Shown: one piece after another, positions 43,059 to 51,864 of the stretch
How the letters are laid out: every line of letters begins with the position of its first letter
Position numbering within the stretch: the first letter of the stretch is position 1
From: Halomonas korlensis
GTDB lineage: Bacteria > Pseudomonadota > Gammaproteobacteria > Pseudomonadales > Halomonadaceae
Assembly: GCF_900116705.1 (NCBI RefSeq)
Contig: NZ_FPBP01000005.1
Location: 1 to 64,000, forward strand
Length of the DNA: 64,000 nt
Reading direction: 5' to 3'
Position numbers and translations under genes: made by a program
The notes under the pieces: model-generated
The model's database searches: none
The model's input: the letters and a program-made list of their open reading frames with translations, nothing else
What the model was told of the DNA's origin: nothing

Positions 43059-44930
43059 TCAAGATTCCTTGGAAGCCGATTCCTTTGAAGCCAGTTCTCT
43101 GGAAGCTGAGGCCTCGCCCAGCACCTCGGGGATGGTCATGCGCACGTAGCGACCCGGAGCCGGCTCGATGATGCTGAGCTCCCCTTCGCCAGGCTGGCGT
43201 ACCGGTACCATCTTCTCGCTGTCGGCATAGCCATTGGAAGTAATCCACTCCTGCCAATGCGGCCACCAGGACCCCTCATGCCGCTCTGCGCCTTCGAGCC
43301 ATTCTTCTGCGGTCTCCGGCAACTCCTCATTGGTCCAGTAACCGTACTTGTTCTTGTGCGGCGGGTTGACGACGCCGGCGATATGACCGGAACCACCGAG
43401 CACGAACGTTACCGGTCCCTTGGGCAGCAACGCACCGTAGTAGGTACTGTTCCACTTGGCGATATGATCGTCATGGGTGGAGATGAAGTAGCTCGGGGTA
43501 GACACCTTGCGCAGATCGATCTTGACCCCGTCGAGCTCGATGCCGCCCGGCTCCACCAGCCGATTCTCCATGTACATATTGCGCAGGTACCAACCGTGAG
43601 TTCCGGCCGGCAGGTTGGTGCCGTCGGTGTTCCAGTAGAGCAGATCGAAGGGCGCCGGCATGTCACCCTTCAGGTAGTTATTGATGTAGAACGACCAGAA
43701 GAGGTCATTCTCGCGCATCAGGTTAAACGAATAGGCCATCACACGGCCATCGAGATAGCCATCCTGCTCGAGCTTGGCCTCGATGCCCTCGAGTACCGGC
43801 TCGGACAGGAACACGCCGATCTCGCCGGGATCACGAAAATCCTGGAGCGTGGCCATGTAAGTCACCGACTTGACCTTGCGACCGCGCCGCGTACTGGTGA
43901 GATAGGCCACGGTGGACGCCGTCAGGGTACCACCGATGCAGTAGCTCACGAGATTGACCGACTTCTCGCCGGTGGCCTGCTCGATGGCGCCCATGGCATC
44001 GATCGGCCCCATCTGCATGTAGTCGGACCAGGTCAGTTCACGCTGCTCGGGTCCCGGATTGCGCCAGGAAATCAGGAAGACCGTATGCCCCTGGTCCACC
44101 AGCCACTTGACCAGCGAGTTGTCCTGACGAAGATCGAGAATGTAATACTTGTTGATCCAGGGTGGCACGATGAGCAGCGGCGTCTTGAACGTCTGCTCAG
44201 TGGTGGGTGCGTACTGGATCAGCTGGATCAGCTCGTTCTCGAAGACCACCGAACCGGGCGTCACGGCAATGTTCTCACCAATCGCGAAGGCGCTGCGATC
44301 GGTCATGGTGACGTTGATGCCTTCGGCAGAGTTGGCTAGATCCTCACGCAACCGAGCCATACCATCGATCAGATTCTCGCCTCGGGTTTCCAGGGTCTTG
44401 CGCATCACCTCGGGATTGGTTGTGGCAAAGTTGGTGGGGGACATCGCATTGACCATCTGGCGGGCATAGAACGCCAGATTGCGCTTACGGTCGGGATCCA
44501 TGTCATCGAGGTTATCGATAAGCTCCTCGACCGTCCGCGAGAACAGCAGGTACTGCTGCATGATGCACCGGTAATAAGGATCCTGGGTCCAGGCCTCATC
44601 CTTGAATCGACGGTCACTGCGCTGCGGAGACACCAGCGGCTCGACCTCCTCGCCAGCCAGAACGCGCAGACCCTGCTGCCACAGCTGGAACTGATCCTGT
44701 AACAGCCTGGACTGCGCCTGCCACAGCAGCGGCGGGTTGCGCACCAGCGCCTCGGCGCCAGCCTTGAAGCTGTCGCGCATGTCACCGTGGATCGAATCTG
44801 CGGCATCGCTGGGCACCAGGCGCTCCAGCAGCTGCTCCATCAAGGCGCGATACTCCTCGCCGATGCCCTGAAGCTGACCGCTCCAGGCTTCAATATCGGC
44901 CTGTGATGGCGCTTGAATCTCTGGCTGCAT
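43059..44930 (-). CDS. phaC: Class I polyhydroxyalkanoate synthase PhaC
   Basis: This 623-residue enzyme polymerises (R)-3-hydroxyacyl-CoA into PHA granules. The lipase-like box is LVSYCIGGTL with catalytic Cys331; Asp is in STHDDHIAKW and His in GGSGHIAGVV. The PWINKYYILDL stretch is typical of class I. The C-terminal tail is repetitive and charged (ASRELASKESASKES). ATG at 44930 follows AGGAGGGG, an excellent site. It lies downstream of the phasin gene, behind a hairpin. Confidence 0.95.
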   Translation of the reverse strand: MQPEIQAPSQADIEAWSGQLQGIGEEYRALMEQLLERLVPSDAADSIHGDMRDSFKAGAEALVRNPPLLWQAQSRLLQDQFQLWQQGLRVLAGEEVEPLVSPQRSDRRFKDEAWTQDPYYRCIMQQYLLFSRTVEELIDNLDDMDPDRKRNLAFYARQMVNAMSPTNFATTNPEVMRKTLETRGENLIDGMARLREDLANSAEGINVTMTDRSAFAIGENIAVTPGSVVFENELIQLIQYAPTTEQTFKTPLLIVPPWINKYYILDLRQDNSLVKWLVDQGHTVFLISWRNPGPEQRELTWSDYMQMGPIDAMGAIEQATGEKSVNLVSYCIGGTLTASTVAYLTSTRRGRKVKSVTYMATLQDFRDPGEIGVFLSEPVLEGIEAKLEQDGYLDGRVMAYSFNLMRENDLFWSFYINNYLKGDMPAPFDLLYWNTDGTNLPAGTHGWYLRNMYMENRLVEPGGIELDGVKIDLRKVSTPSYFISTHDDHIAKWNSTYYGALLPKGPVTFVLGGSGHIAGVVNPPHKNKYGYWTNEELPETAEEWLEGAERHEGSWWPHWQEWITSNGYADSEKMVPVRQPGEGELSIIEPAPGRYVRMTIPEVLGEASASRELASKESASKES

Positions 44931-44980
44931 TGACCCCTCCTGACTGACTACCGACGGCATTGTGATGTAATAAATATCGC

Positions 44981-45001
44981 GCGGCGGCCTGGGGCCGCCG
45001 C
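44981..45001 (-). terminator. GC-rich hairpin between phasin and phaC genes
   Basis: A nine-base perfect stem (44981-44989 with 44993-45001) lies about 20 bases after the phasin stop and 50 bases before phaC. On the minus strand it is followed by GCGATATTTATTA, which is A/T-rich but not a pure T run. It could act as a partial terminator or mRNA-stabilising element favouring phasin over synthase. Confidence 0.5.
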
Positions 45002-45020
45002 ACTTCTGGCCCAGCCTGGC

Positions 45021-45443
45021 TCAGCTCTTGTTGCTGCGTGAGGACTGGCTAGTCGATTTGGATGAAGAGGACTTGCTGCTGCTAGCGGTTTTTTCGGCCT
45101 GCTGGTTCATCTGCTGGCCCGCTTCACTGAAGAGCTGTTCAAGCTGGTTCTTGAACTCCAGGCTCATCTCGCTCATGGCGCGCGCATCCTCGAGCATCTG
45201 CTGAGAAAGCTCTTGCATCATCTGCGCCTGTTGTGTCCCGAAGTCTCGCATGCCCTCGGCATCCTCGATCTCGGTAGCGCTGCGCATGCGCTCGGTACCC
45301 ATCTGGCTGTAGCGCTTCATGGCTTCCAGCTGCTGCTGGGTCATTTTTTCCATGTTGTTGAGCATTAGAGCATTGAGCTTGCGCATCGGTTCAAAGAACT
45401 GACGAGTCTGCTCATTGAAGTTTTCAGTCATTTTATCTTGCAT
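45021..45443 (-). CDS. phaP: Phasin-family PHA granule protein
   Basis: This 140-residue amphipathic helical protein is rich in Gln and Met (FNEQTRQFFEPMRKLNALML at the start) and ends with a Ser/Lys-rich tail (about residues 118-140). This suits a phasin that coats granules and controls their size. ATG at 45443 follows a perfect AAGGAGG. It precedes phaC, and a 17-bp palindrome lies upstream. Confidence 0.85.
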   Translation of the reverse strand: MQDKMTENFNEQTRQFFEPMRKLNALMLNNMEKMTQQQLEAMKRYSQMGTERMRSATEIEDAEGMRDFGTQQAQMMQELSQQMLEDARAMSEMSLEFKNQLEQLFSEAGQQMNQQAEKTASSSKSSSSKSTSQSSRSNKS

Positions 45444-45505
45444 CACGGATCCTCCTTCGAAGGTCCTGGTTGAAGCGAGACATGGCAGTATCAGCCACAT
45501 CCCTC

Positions 45506-45522
45506 TTGTTGCAGTGCAACAA
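45506..45522. promoter_or_regulatory. 17-bp palindrome upstream of the phasin gene (candidate operator)
   Basis: TTGTTGCAGTGCAACAA is a perfect inverted repeat about a central G, 63 bases before the phasin start. On the minus strand it overlaps a possible -35 (CTGCAA), 16 bases before GATACT. TGC-rich palindromes are known operators of PhaR-type PHA regulators, so PhaR is the first candidate; no phaR gene is in this window. Confidence 0.6.
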
Positions 45523-45571
45523 TGATAGTTTGCCTAGTGCCCCATAGCAATACGATCAGACGTGCGACGTG

Positions 45572-46006
45572 TCAGCTTTCACGCTTGGCTCGCGAGCGGG
45601 CACTCGCCGTTGATTTACGCTCAGCGCTGCTGGCAGCCGATTTGTCCTGCGCTGACCCTGCCTTTGCCTGCTTGCCTGACGTCTCGCGTTGCGTGTTCGT
45701 CTTGTCATCATCGCCATTGCCGGTTTTCTGGCTAGTACTGGCTTGACGCAGCATATCCAGCATCATTTGCTGGTAGGAGCCGAAGCTGGACAACCCCTGC
45801 GAAAGGCCCTGCGTCAACTGCTGGGGCATGCCCTGCTGCTGCAGGAAAGGCCGCATCAGGCTCATCGGGTCATAACCCTCGACACCAGACTCCATCTGTT
45901 TCTGGATCCGGTCCATCAAATCCTTCTGGAAGGCTTCCACATCGGGCAGGCCCAGCGACTGACGAAACTCATCGGGGGTCAGGTCGAACTCGACGTTTAT
46001 CTTCAT
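45572..46006 (-). CDS. DUF6489-like protein linked to the PHA locus
   Basis: This 144-residue protein begins MKINVEFDLTPDEFRQSLGL, which resembles the DUF6489 family, and has a helical middle (QLTQGLSQGLSSFGSYQQMM). It ends in a low-complexity Ser/Ala/Lys/Arg tail (about 108-144) of the same kind as the phasin tail. Its position next to phasin and phaC suggests a granule role. The frame opens further upstream, but ATG at 46006 fits the family. Confidence 0.7.
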   Translation of the reverse strand: MKINVEFDLTPDEFRQSLGLPDVEAFQKDLMDRIQKQMESGVEGYDPMSLMRPFLQQQGMPQQLTQGLSQGLSSFGSYQQMMLDMLRQASTSQKTGNGDDDKTNTQRETSGKQAKAGSAQDKSAASSAERKSTASARSRAKRES

Positions 46007-46063
46007 GGCGTGACTCTTGTTAGTGGTTATATGCAGTGTAGCAGCCATGAACGCAAGCGTAGC

Positions 46064-47149
46064 TCAACGCAGTTGTGGTGTTTCCACGCTGACCTCGGCG
46101 TTCTGACCACGATGACGCAGGAAATGATCCATCAGTGTCAAGGCCATCATCGCCTCGGCGATGGGCGTCGCACGGATACCCACGCAGGGATCGTGACGCC
46201 CCTTGGTGACGACCTCCACGGCATTGCCGTGAATATCGATGGAGCGCCCCGGCGTGGTGATACTGGAAGTGGGCTTGAGCGCCAGATGGGCGATGATCGT
46301 CTGGCCACTGGAGATACCACCCAACACGCCACCGGCATGATTGGAGAGAAACCCCTCGGGGGCCATTTCGTCGCGATGCTCGCTGCCACGCTGCGACACG
46401 GCCGCGAAGCCGTCGCCGATCTCCACTCCCTTCACGGCGTTGATGCTCATCAATCCATGGGCCAATTCGGCATCGAGTCGATCGAAGACCGGCTCGCCGA
46501 GGCCCGGCGGCACGCCCTCGGCGACCACGGTGATCTTCGCACCGACCGAATCCTGATCGCGTCGCAGCTGATCCATGAAGGCCTCGAGTTCGGCGACACG
46601 CTCCGGGTCGGGACAGAAGAAGGGGTTGTCGCCGACGGCCTCCCACTGCTTGAAGTCGATGGCGATGGGGCCCAGCTGGCTCATGTAGCCACGCACCTGG
46701 ATGCCTTGGGTGGCGAGATACTTCCTGGCGATGGCGCCGGCGGCGACACGCATGGCAGTTTCCCGGGCGCTTGAACGCCCGCCACCGCGGTAATCGCGCA
46801 CGCCGTATTTGTGGTGATAGCTGTAATCGGCATGCGCCGGACGGAACCGATCCTTGATCTTCGTGTAGTCCCCGGAGCGTTGATCGGTATTCTCGATCAA
46901 CAGGCCGATCGAGGTCCCGGTGGTGACGCCTTCGAAGACTCCCGAGAGGATCCTGACTCGGTCGGGCTCGCGGCGCTGTGTCGTATGGCGCGAAGTGCCG
47001 GGACGGCGGCGGTCCAGGTCATGCTGCAGGTCCTCCTCGCTGAGCGGCAGTCCTGGCGGGCAGCCGTCGACGATGGCCCCCAGGGCGGGTCCGTGGCTCT
47101 CGCCGAAAGTGGTGAGGGTGAACAGCTTGCCGAAGGTATTGCCGGACAT
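46064..47149 (-). CDS. aroC: Chorismate synthase AroC
   Basis: This 361-residue flavin-dependent enzyme converts EPSP to chorismate, the precursor used by TrpE and PabB in this window. Signatures are [32 protein letters not shown] and RPGRSIDI-type residues near the C-terminal half ([11 protein letters not shown]). It starts 30 bases after prmB, as in many gammaproteobacteria. Confidence 0.96.
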   Translation of the reverse strand: MSGNTFGKLFTLTTFGESHGPALGAIVDGCPPGLPLSEEDLQHDLDRRRPGTSRHTTQRREPDRVRILSGVFEGVTTGTSIGLLIENTDQRSGDYTKIKDRFRPAHADYSYHHKYGVRDYRGGGRSSARETAMRVAAGAIARKYLATQGIQVRGYMSQLGPIAIDFKQWEAVGDNPFFCPDPERVAELEAFMDQLRRDQDSVGAKITVVAEGVPPGLGEPVFDRLDAELAHGLMSINAVKGVEIGDGFAAVSQRGSEHRDEMAPEGFLSNHAGGVLGGISSGQTIIAHLALKPTSSITTPGRSIDIHGNAVEVVTKGRHDPCVGIRATPIAEAMMALTLMDHFLRHRGQNAEVSVETPQLR

Positions 47150-47179
47150 GGGCGCTCCAGGAGATAGCAGTATCAGGAA

Positions 47180-48133
47180 TCAGGCGAAGGAAGCCGCATG
47201 GGCGTCGAGTTCGGCGGCGCTGAGAGCAAAGACCCCCTGTCCCCCGCGTTCGAACTCGAGCCAAAGGAACGGGACCTCGGGAAAGGCGGCCTCGAGATGG
47301 CGATCGGAATTGCCGACCTCGACGATCAGCACGCCGTCGTCGGCAAGGTAGCCGCGTGCCTCGCGAAGCAGGCGCCGCACGATATCCAGACCATCCGCGC
47401 CCGCCGCCAGCGCCAAGGTCGGTTCGTGACGAAACTCGGCGGGCATCAGCGCGAGATCGCGGGTATCCACGTAAGGCGGGTTGCAGACGATCAAGTCATA
47501 CCGTTGACCGGCAAGCCCCGCAAACAGGTCGGAGGCCACCGTCCTGACTCGTTCACCGACTCCATGGCGGCTGATGTTGGCCTTCGCCACCGCCAACGCC
47601 TCAGGACTGATATCAGCCAGATCGACCTCGCAGGTGGGCAGATACAGCGCGGTGGCGATGCCGATGCAACCCGATCCGGTACAGAGATCGAGCACCCTCG
47701 CTGGCGGCTCATCGGGGAACCAGGCCGCAAAACCGTCCTCGATCAGCTCGGCGATCGGCGAGCGCGGGACCAGCACCCGCTCATCGACCGTGAACGCCAC
47801 CCCGGCAAAGAACGCCTCCCCAAGCAGGTAGGGCAGCGGACGGCGCGTCGTGACGCGCTCGCGCACCAGGACCACGATGCGCAGGCGCTCCATGGGCAAC
47901 AAGCGAGCATCGAGTACCGCCGGGTCGACATCCCAGGGCAGATGAACCGCCCCCAGCGTCAAGGCCACCGCCTCGTCCCAGCAGGAGGCCGTGCCATGGC
48001 CATGAAAGAGCCCAGCCAGTTGGAACTCGCTGGCGGCCCAACGCAGGCAGTCGCGCAGGGTGACGAGCCCGTCGCGAAGTTCGCTATCGGCAAGCGGCAG
48101 CGTCGAGGTGGAAGCATCGTTGCAAGCGGCCAC
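47180..48133 (-). CDS. prmB: Ribosomal protein L3 glutamine methyltransferase PrmB
   Basis: This 317-residue SAM-dependent enzyme methylates a glutamine of ribosomal protein L3. SAM motif [14 protein letters not shown] and the substrate motif IVCNPPYVD are intact; the N-terminal domain reads [13 protein letters not shown]. The start is taken as GTG at 48133, six bases after GGGAG, giving normal length; the frame is open to 48181. It is followed by aroC. Confidence 0.92.
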   Translation of the reverse strand: MAACNDASTSTLPLADSELRDGLVTLRDCLRWAASEFQLAGLFHGHGTASCWDEAVALTLGAVHLPWDVDPAVLDARLLPMERLRIVVLVRERVTTRRPLPYLLGEAFFAGVAFTVDERVLVPRSPIAELIEDGFAAWFPDEPPARVLDLCTGSGCIGIATALYLPTCEVDLADISPEALAVAKANISRHGVGERVRTVASDLFAGLAGQRYDLIVCNPPYVDTRDLALMPAEFRHEPTLALAAGADGLDIVRRLLREARGYLADDGVLIVEVGNSDRHLEAAFPEVPFLWLEFERGGQGVFALSAAELDAHAASFA

Positions 48134-48269
48134 AGGGTCTCCCGCACTCAGGACTGAGCAGTAATGAATCGAGCAATACATAAAAGTGCTTGATTGTAAC
48201 TGCCCCGACGGTTCACAGCCACGCCGGGCTGGTTATACTGACTCACTGATTTTTTGCCATGAGACGCCA

Positions 48270-48845
48270 ATGAGCCGACACCGCCACCACCCTGACGACG
48301 CCGATATCGACGCCTTCCGTCAGGCCCTGCGCGAGGCCGGTGTGCGTCCGATAGAAAGCGATCGCGCCGATCCGGGGCGACCACGTCGGCCCCGTCCCTC
48401 GGTCGCCGAACGCCGCGCGGCCGCCATCGCCCAGGGAGACGACTACCAGGCAGGGCGCACGTCCGACGGCCGGGTGGAGGCGGTGCGTCCCGCCGAGTTT
48501 CTCGATTTTTCCCTACCCGACCTGCCCTGGCGGACGCGCCAGCAATTAAAGCGCGGCCGCATCGCCTGGGAAGAAGGCCTCGACCTGCATGGCTATACGC
48601 TCGAAGAGGCGCGAAGCGAATTGGAAAGTTTCCTGCGCGAGATGGCTACCAGGCGGCGTCGCTGCGTGCTCGTCGTGCATGGCAAGGCCTGGGGCACCAC
48701 CAGCAACTATCCGGTGATCAAGAGTCATGTGAACACCTGGCTTCGCGAATGGCCGAGCGTGCTGGCCTTCTGCTCCGCCACGGATAGCGACGGTGGCACG
48801 GGAGCCGTCTACGTCCTGCTGAGGCGTCAAGGTAACAACGCCTGA
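48270..48845 (+). CDS. Smr-domain protein (SmrA/YdaL-like)
   Basis: This 191-residue protein has a C-terminal Smr (MutS2-type nuclease) domain: LDLHGYTLEEARSELESFL, VVHGKAWG and GGTGAVYVLLRR. The KSHVNTWLREWPSVLAFCSA region resembles SmrA rather than SmrB, although the divergent position beside prmB is where smrB is often found. ATG at 48270 is preferred to the earlier in-frame codon at 48186. Confidence 0.85.
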   Translation: MSRHRHHPDDADIDAFRQALREAGVRPIESDRADPGRPRRPRPSVAERRAAAIAQGDDYQAGRTSDGRVEAVRPAEFLDFSLPDLPWRTRQQLKRGRIAWEEGLDLHGYTLEEARSELESFLREMATRRRRCVLVVHGKAWGTTSNYPVIKSHVNTWLREWPSVLAFCSATDSDGGTGAVYVLLRRQGNNA

Positions 48846-48857
48846 CTCCGACTCGGC

Positions 48858-49961
48858 TCACTGCTTAAGCTTGGCTTTGCTCTTACCCTTGGTATTTGCT
48901 CTGTTACGCGCCGCCACGTCGCCCGGCCCTGCGGTGATGGCACGGCTGCCCCAGCCGCTCGGGACACGCCCCTCGAAGCGGTCCAGCGCCTCGACAGCCA
49001 AGTGACGTCCGAGCGTGATCAGCGACTCGGCACGATGAAACTCGTAGGCCCCGCATACCGTCTTGGGCACCTCGATCAGCACGTCCGGTGGGTAGCCCGC
49101 GATCTTGTACTTGGCAAGCGATGCCTGGGTAATGTCGAACGATGCCAGGATCATGTCGAGCCGGCCCCAGGCGCGCCTGCCACGCGAGCGCTCATCGGTA
49201 TCGTCTTCCTCGTTGGCGCCACTGCCAAACCCATCGAGCATCCGCCGGGCCGCCCCCTTGACGTCATCGATCCAGCCAGACAACTGTGGGCTATTGGCAA
49301 TCTCGTTAGTTGCTGCCGGGGTGTCCGGCGCCGACTCGCCGGGCGGCGCCGGCAACAGCTCCTCAAGCGAAATGGGGCGCGGGCTGTGCGCGGTGACATT
49401 GACCGCCAGCACGAAATCGGCATTTGCCGATACCGTCGGCGTGATCGGCAGCGGGTTGAGCAGGCCGCCATCGACCAGTACCTGGTCGCCGCGGTGGACC
49501 GGTGTGATAACCCCAGGCACGGCGATGGAGGCGCGGATCGCCTCGAGCAGGGAACCACTCTGAAACCATACCTCTCGCTGACGGTTGAGGTCGGTAGCCA
49601 CGGTAGTAAACGGGATCGGGAGATCCTCGATGCGCGTGTCACCGATCAGTGACTCGAGTTTGCTCATTACCTTGCTGCCACGCATCGCACCCATCGGACT
49701 CCAGGTCACGTCGACCAGCCTGAGCACATCGAGATAATCGAGACGGCGGACCCAGTCGCAATAGCCCTGTAGCTTGCCTGCCGCATAGATACCGCCGATC
49801 AGCGCCCCCATCGAACAGCCGGAGATCGCCACGATCTCGTATCCTCTCGCCTCGAGCTCAGCAATCACCCCGATATGCGCATAGCCGCGCGCCCCGCCAC
49901 TGCCGAGCACCAGCGCCACCCGCTTGCCCTGGTCGAAGGAGTTGCTAGGCTGCGGGCTCAT
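48858..49961 (-). CDS. Patatin-like phospholipase (RssA group)
   Basis: This 367-residue protein has the patatin domain with oxyanion loop LVLGSGGARGYAHIG, nucleophile GCSMG (GxSxG) and catalytic Asp in VDGGLLNP. The C-terminus is a Lys-rich tail (KGKSKAKLKQ). Family members cleave phospholipids. ATG at 49961 follows AGGAGG. It lies 16 bases after a hydrolase gene in a three-gene run. Confidence 0.9.
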   Translation of the reverse strand: MSPQPSNSFDQGKRVALVLGSGGARGYAHIGVIAELEARGYEIVAISGCSMGALIGGIYAAGKLQGYCDWVRRLDYLDVLRLVDVTWSPMGAMRGSKVMSKLESLIGDTRIEDLPIPFTTVATDLNRQREVWFQSGSLLEAIRASIAVPGVITPVHRGDQVLVDGGLLNPLPITPTVSANADFVLAVNVTAHSPRPISLEELLPAPPGESAPDTPAATNEIANSPQLSGWIDDVKGAARRMLDGFGSGANEEDDTDERSRGRRAWGRLDMILASFDITQASLAKYKIAGYPPDVLIEVPKTVCGAYEFHRAESLITLGRHLAVEALDRFEGRVPSGWGSRAITAGPGDVAARNRANTKGKSKAKLKQ

Positions 49962-49977
49962 GGCTACGACCTCCTGC

Positions 49978-50844
49978 TCATTGCGCTGATTGCCAGGCCA
50001 CCAGCGTCTCGACCACGCGCCCGACAGCGCCAGACTCCAGATGCAGATGATGGCCGCCCGGCAGCACCCGGCGCTCGAGCTCCGCCACCGCGGCGCGGGC
50101 CCGTCTGGCCATGTCGCGCTCGCCGAGAATGCCATCCTCACCCTCGACCAGCAGCACCGGGCATCGAATGGCCGCCAACATGGCCAGTGACTGCTCGGGA
50201 CAGAACCGCACCGGTGAAGGGCGCAACAGTCGACCATCGGTACGCAGCCGCAGTTTGTTGCCTTCGTCGGGCGCCAGGTTGCGTCTGACCATCGGCTCGG
50301 CGGTATGCGCATCGATGGGCGTCACACCACCGGCCACCCGAGCGGCTACTGCCGTCTCACTATCAGGATAGCGCGGTGCTGGGGATCTGGAGCGCCGATG
50401 ACCTAATAGTCCCTTGCGCAGTTGCTGATGCGCCTCTCTGGCCTCGGTGGTCAGTACGCCTAATCCATCGATCAGCATCAAGCGTGCCACGCGCTCGGGA
50501 AGTGCTGCGGCCACCAGACAAGAGACTCCGGCACCCAGCGAGTGGGCCAGTAGGGTCGCCTGGTCGATCTGCAGCGAATCGCATGCGTCGAGCAGATCAT
50601 GGCAGTAATCCCAGAGCGCATAGTCACTCTCCCCGGCGAGCGGTTGCGAGAGGCCGTGGCCGGCAAAATCGATGGCGACCACGCGAATGCCGAGCCGCTC
50701 GACCAAGGGTGGCGCCAAGCGCGTGAAGCTCGCCGCGTTATCAAGCCAGCCATGAAGCGCTAGCCAGACAGGCGCATTGGCGTCGCCCCAGCTCAACGCA
50801 GCCAGGCGGCCTTCGGCGATTCGCAGGGAACGCGGCTCCATCAT
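49978..50844 (-). CDS. Alpha/beta hydrolase
   Basis: This 288-residue alpha/beta-hydrolase fold protein has an oxyanion LHGWLDN, a nucleophile elbow AHSLGAGVSC and a C-terminal His in LPGGHHLHLE. The natural substrate is unknown, probably an ester. It overlaps the preceding hydrolase gene by four bases (ATGA), so the two are translated together. Confidence 0.87.
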   Translation of the reverse strand: MMEPRSLRIAEGRLAALSWGDANAPVWLALHGWLDNAASFTRLAPPLVERLGIRVVAIDFAGHGLSQPLAGESDYALWDYCHDLLDACDSLQIDQATLLAHSLGAGVSCLVAAALPERVARLMLIDGLGVLTTEAREAHQQLRKGLLGHRRSRSPAPRYPDSETAVAARVAGGVTPIDAHTAEPMVRRNLAPDEGNKLRLRTDGRLLRPSPVRFCPEQSLAMLAAIRCPVLLVEGEDGILGERDMARRARAAVAELERRVLPGGHHLHLESGAVGRVVETLVAWQSAQ

Positions 50845-51653
50845 GTTCGGTCATCCAGCAGGGTATGCAGCATGGCCAGCAAGGCCTGACGGGTCTCGTC
50901 GGGGTTTTCCATGGGGAACATATGGCTTCCCGGTACTTCCTGGACCTCGATGCCATGGCGGACAAGCCGCTTGCGTCGGCGCGGGGTCAGCAGATCAGAC
51001 TGCGTACCGGCCAGCACTCCTGCCGGCACCCTCAAGCGCCGCGGCAGCGTGCCCAGGTGGTCCGGCAAATGGCGAAAGATATTCACTTCGACCTGGGGAT
51101 CGTAGGTCAACGTCACCCGACCATCCTCGAGAATCCGGGTGCCGCCCTCGATGTAATCCTGCAGTGCCGACTCAGTAAAACGTCGGAAGAGCCCCCGGCG
51201 ACGCAGGTAGTGCGCCATGGCGTCGCGGTCCGGCCAGATGATGCGCCGACCCTGGCTCTTTCCCGCCGGCGTGACGCGGTCGACAAACCCCAGCAGCTTG
51301 GCAAGCTTCACGGCCAAGGCATCCGGGCCGAGCATCAGCGGCGGGTCCAGCATCACCACGCAACGAAACCGCTCGGGAGCCTGCTCGGCCGCCATGGCCA
51401 TGAGCACTCCACCCATCGAGTGACCCACGCCGATCACCGGGGTCTCGATATGGGTCAAGTGCTCCAGCAACTCGTCGCGCAACGAGTACCAGTTGTGTCC
51501 GACCGGAAAATCGGGGTGATGCCCCAGACGATCCAGCGGGTGCAGGGCGAATCGCGCTTCCAAGGGGGCCAGGAAGCTTCGGTAGCTGATGCCAGGAAAC
51601 CCGTTGGCATGGGCGAAAACCAGAGTGTCGCGCTGAGTCGTGTGTTCGTGCAT
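50841..51653 (-). CDS. Alpha/beta hydrolase
   Basis: This 270-residue protein has FAHANGFPG as oxyanion region, the nucleophile elbow GVGHSMGGVLM, and a catalytic His near the end (PGSHMFPMENP). It is first in the hydrolase-hydrolase-patatin run. The substrate is not known. The upstream gap of 115 bases is shared with the divergent small membrane ORF. Confidence 0.87.
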   Translation of the reverse strand: MHEHTTQRDTLVFAHANGFPGISYRSFLAPLEARFALHPLDRLGHHPDFPVGHNWYSLRDELLEHLTHIETPVIGVGHSMGGVLMAMAAEQAPERFRCVVMLDPPLMLGPDALAVKLAKLLGFVDRVTPAGKSQGRRIIWPDRDAMAHYLRRRGLFRRFTESALQDYIEGGTRILEDGRVTLTYDPQVEVNIFRHLPDHLGTLPRRLRVPAGVLAGTQSDLLTPRRRKRLVRHGIEVQEVPGSHMFPMENPDETRQALLAMLHTLLDDRT

Positions 51654-51768
51654 GGTGGTATCCTGACTAGCGGTAGCAGACTAACGAGTTTACCATCGTT
51701 AACGCCTCTTCCATGAGAAGCAAACACTCGTTTTAACACCTGTCGACGAGACAACGCCAGGAGAGCTC

Positions 51769-51864
51769 GTGACCAAGCCGCCCCGCGACACCCGCCTGCG
51801 TAACGCCTTGTTCTTCGCCACAACCCTCACCGCCCTGGTGGTTGGTTTGTGGCTGGCCCGCTGA
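51769..51864 (+). CDS. Tiny single-pass membrane protein coupled to the AEC transporter
   Basis: GTG at 51769, nine or ten bases after CCAGGAG, opens a 31-residue frame with a basic N-terminus (TKPPRDTRLRN) and one hydrophobic helix (ALFFATTLTALVVGLWLA). Its TGA overlaps the transporter ATG by one base, as in coupled genes. No family is recognised. It could be a transporter subunit or only a translational lead-in. Confidence 0.55.
   Translation: MTKPPRDTRLRNALFFATTLTALVVGLWLAR

Noticed and set aside
48270-48845. Assignment of the Smr protein as SmrB because of the neighbouring prmB
   Set aside because: The HGKAWG and GGTGAVYVLL segments look SmrA-like.
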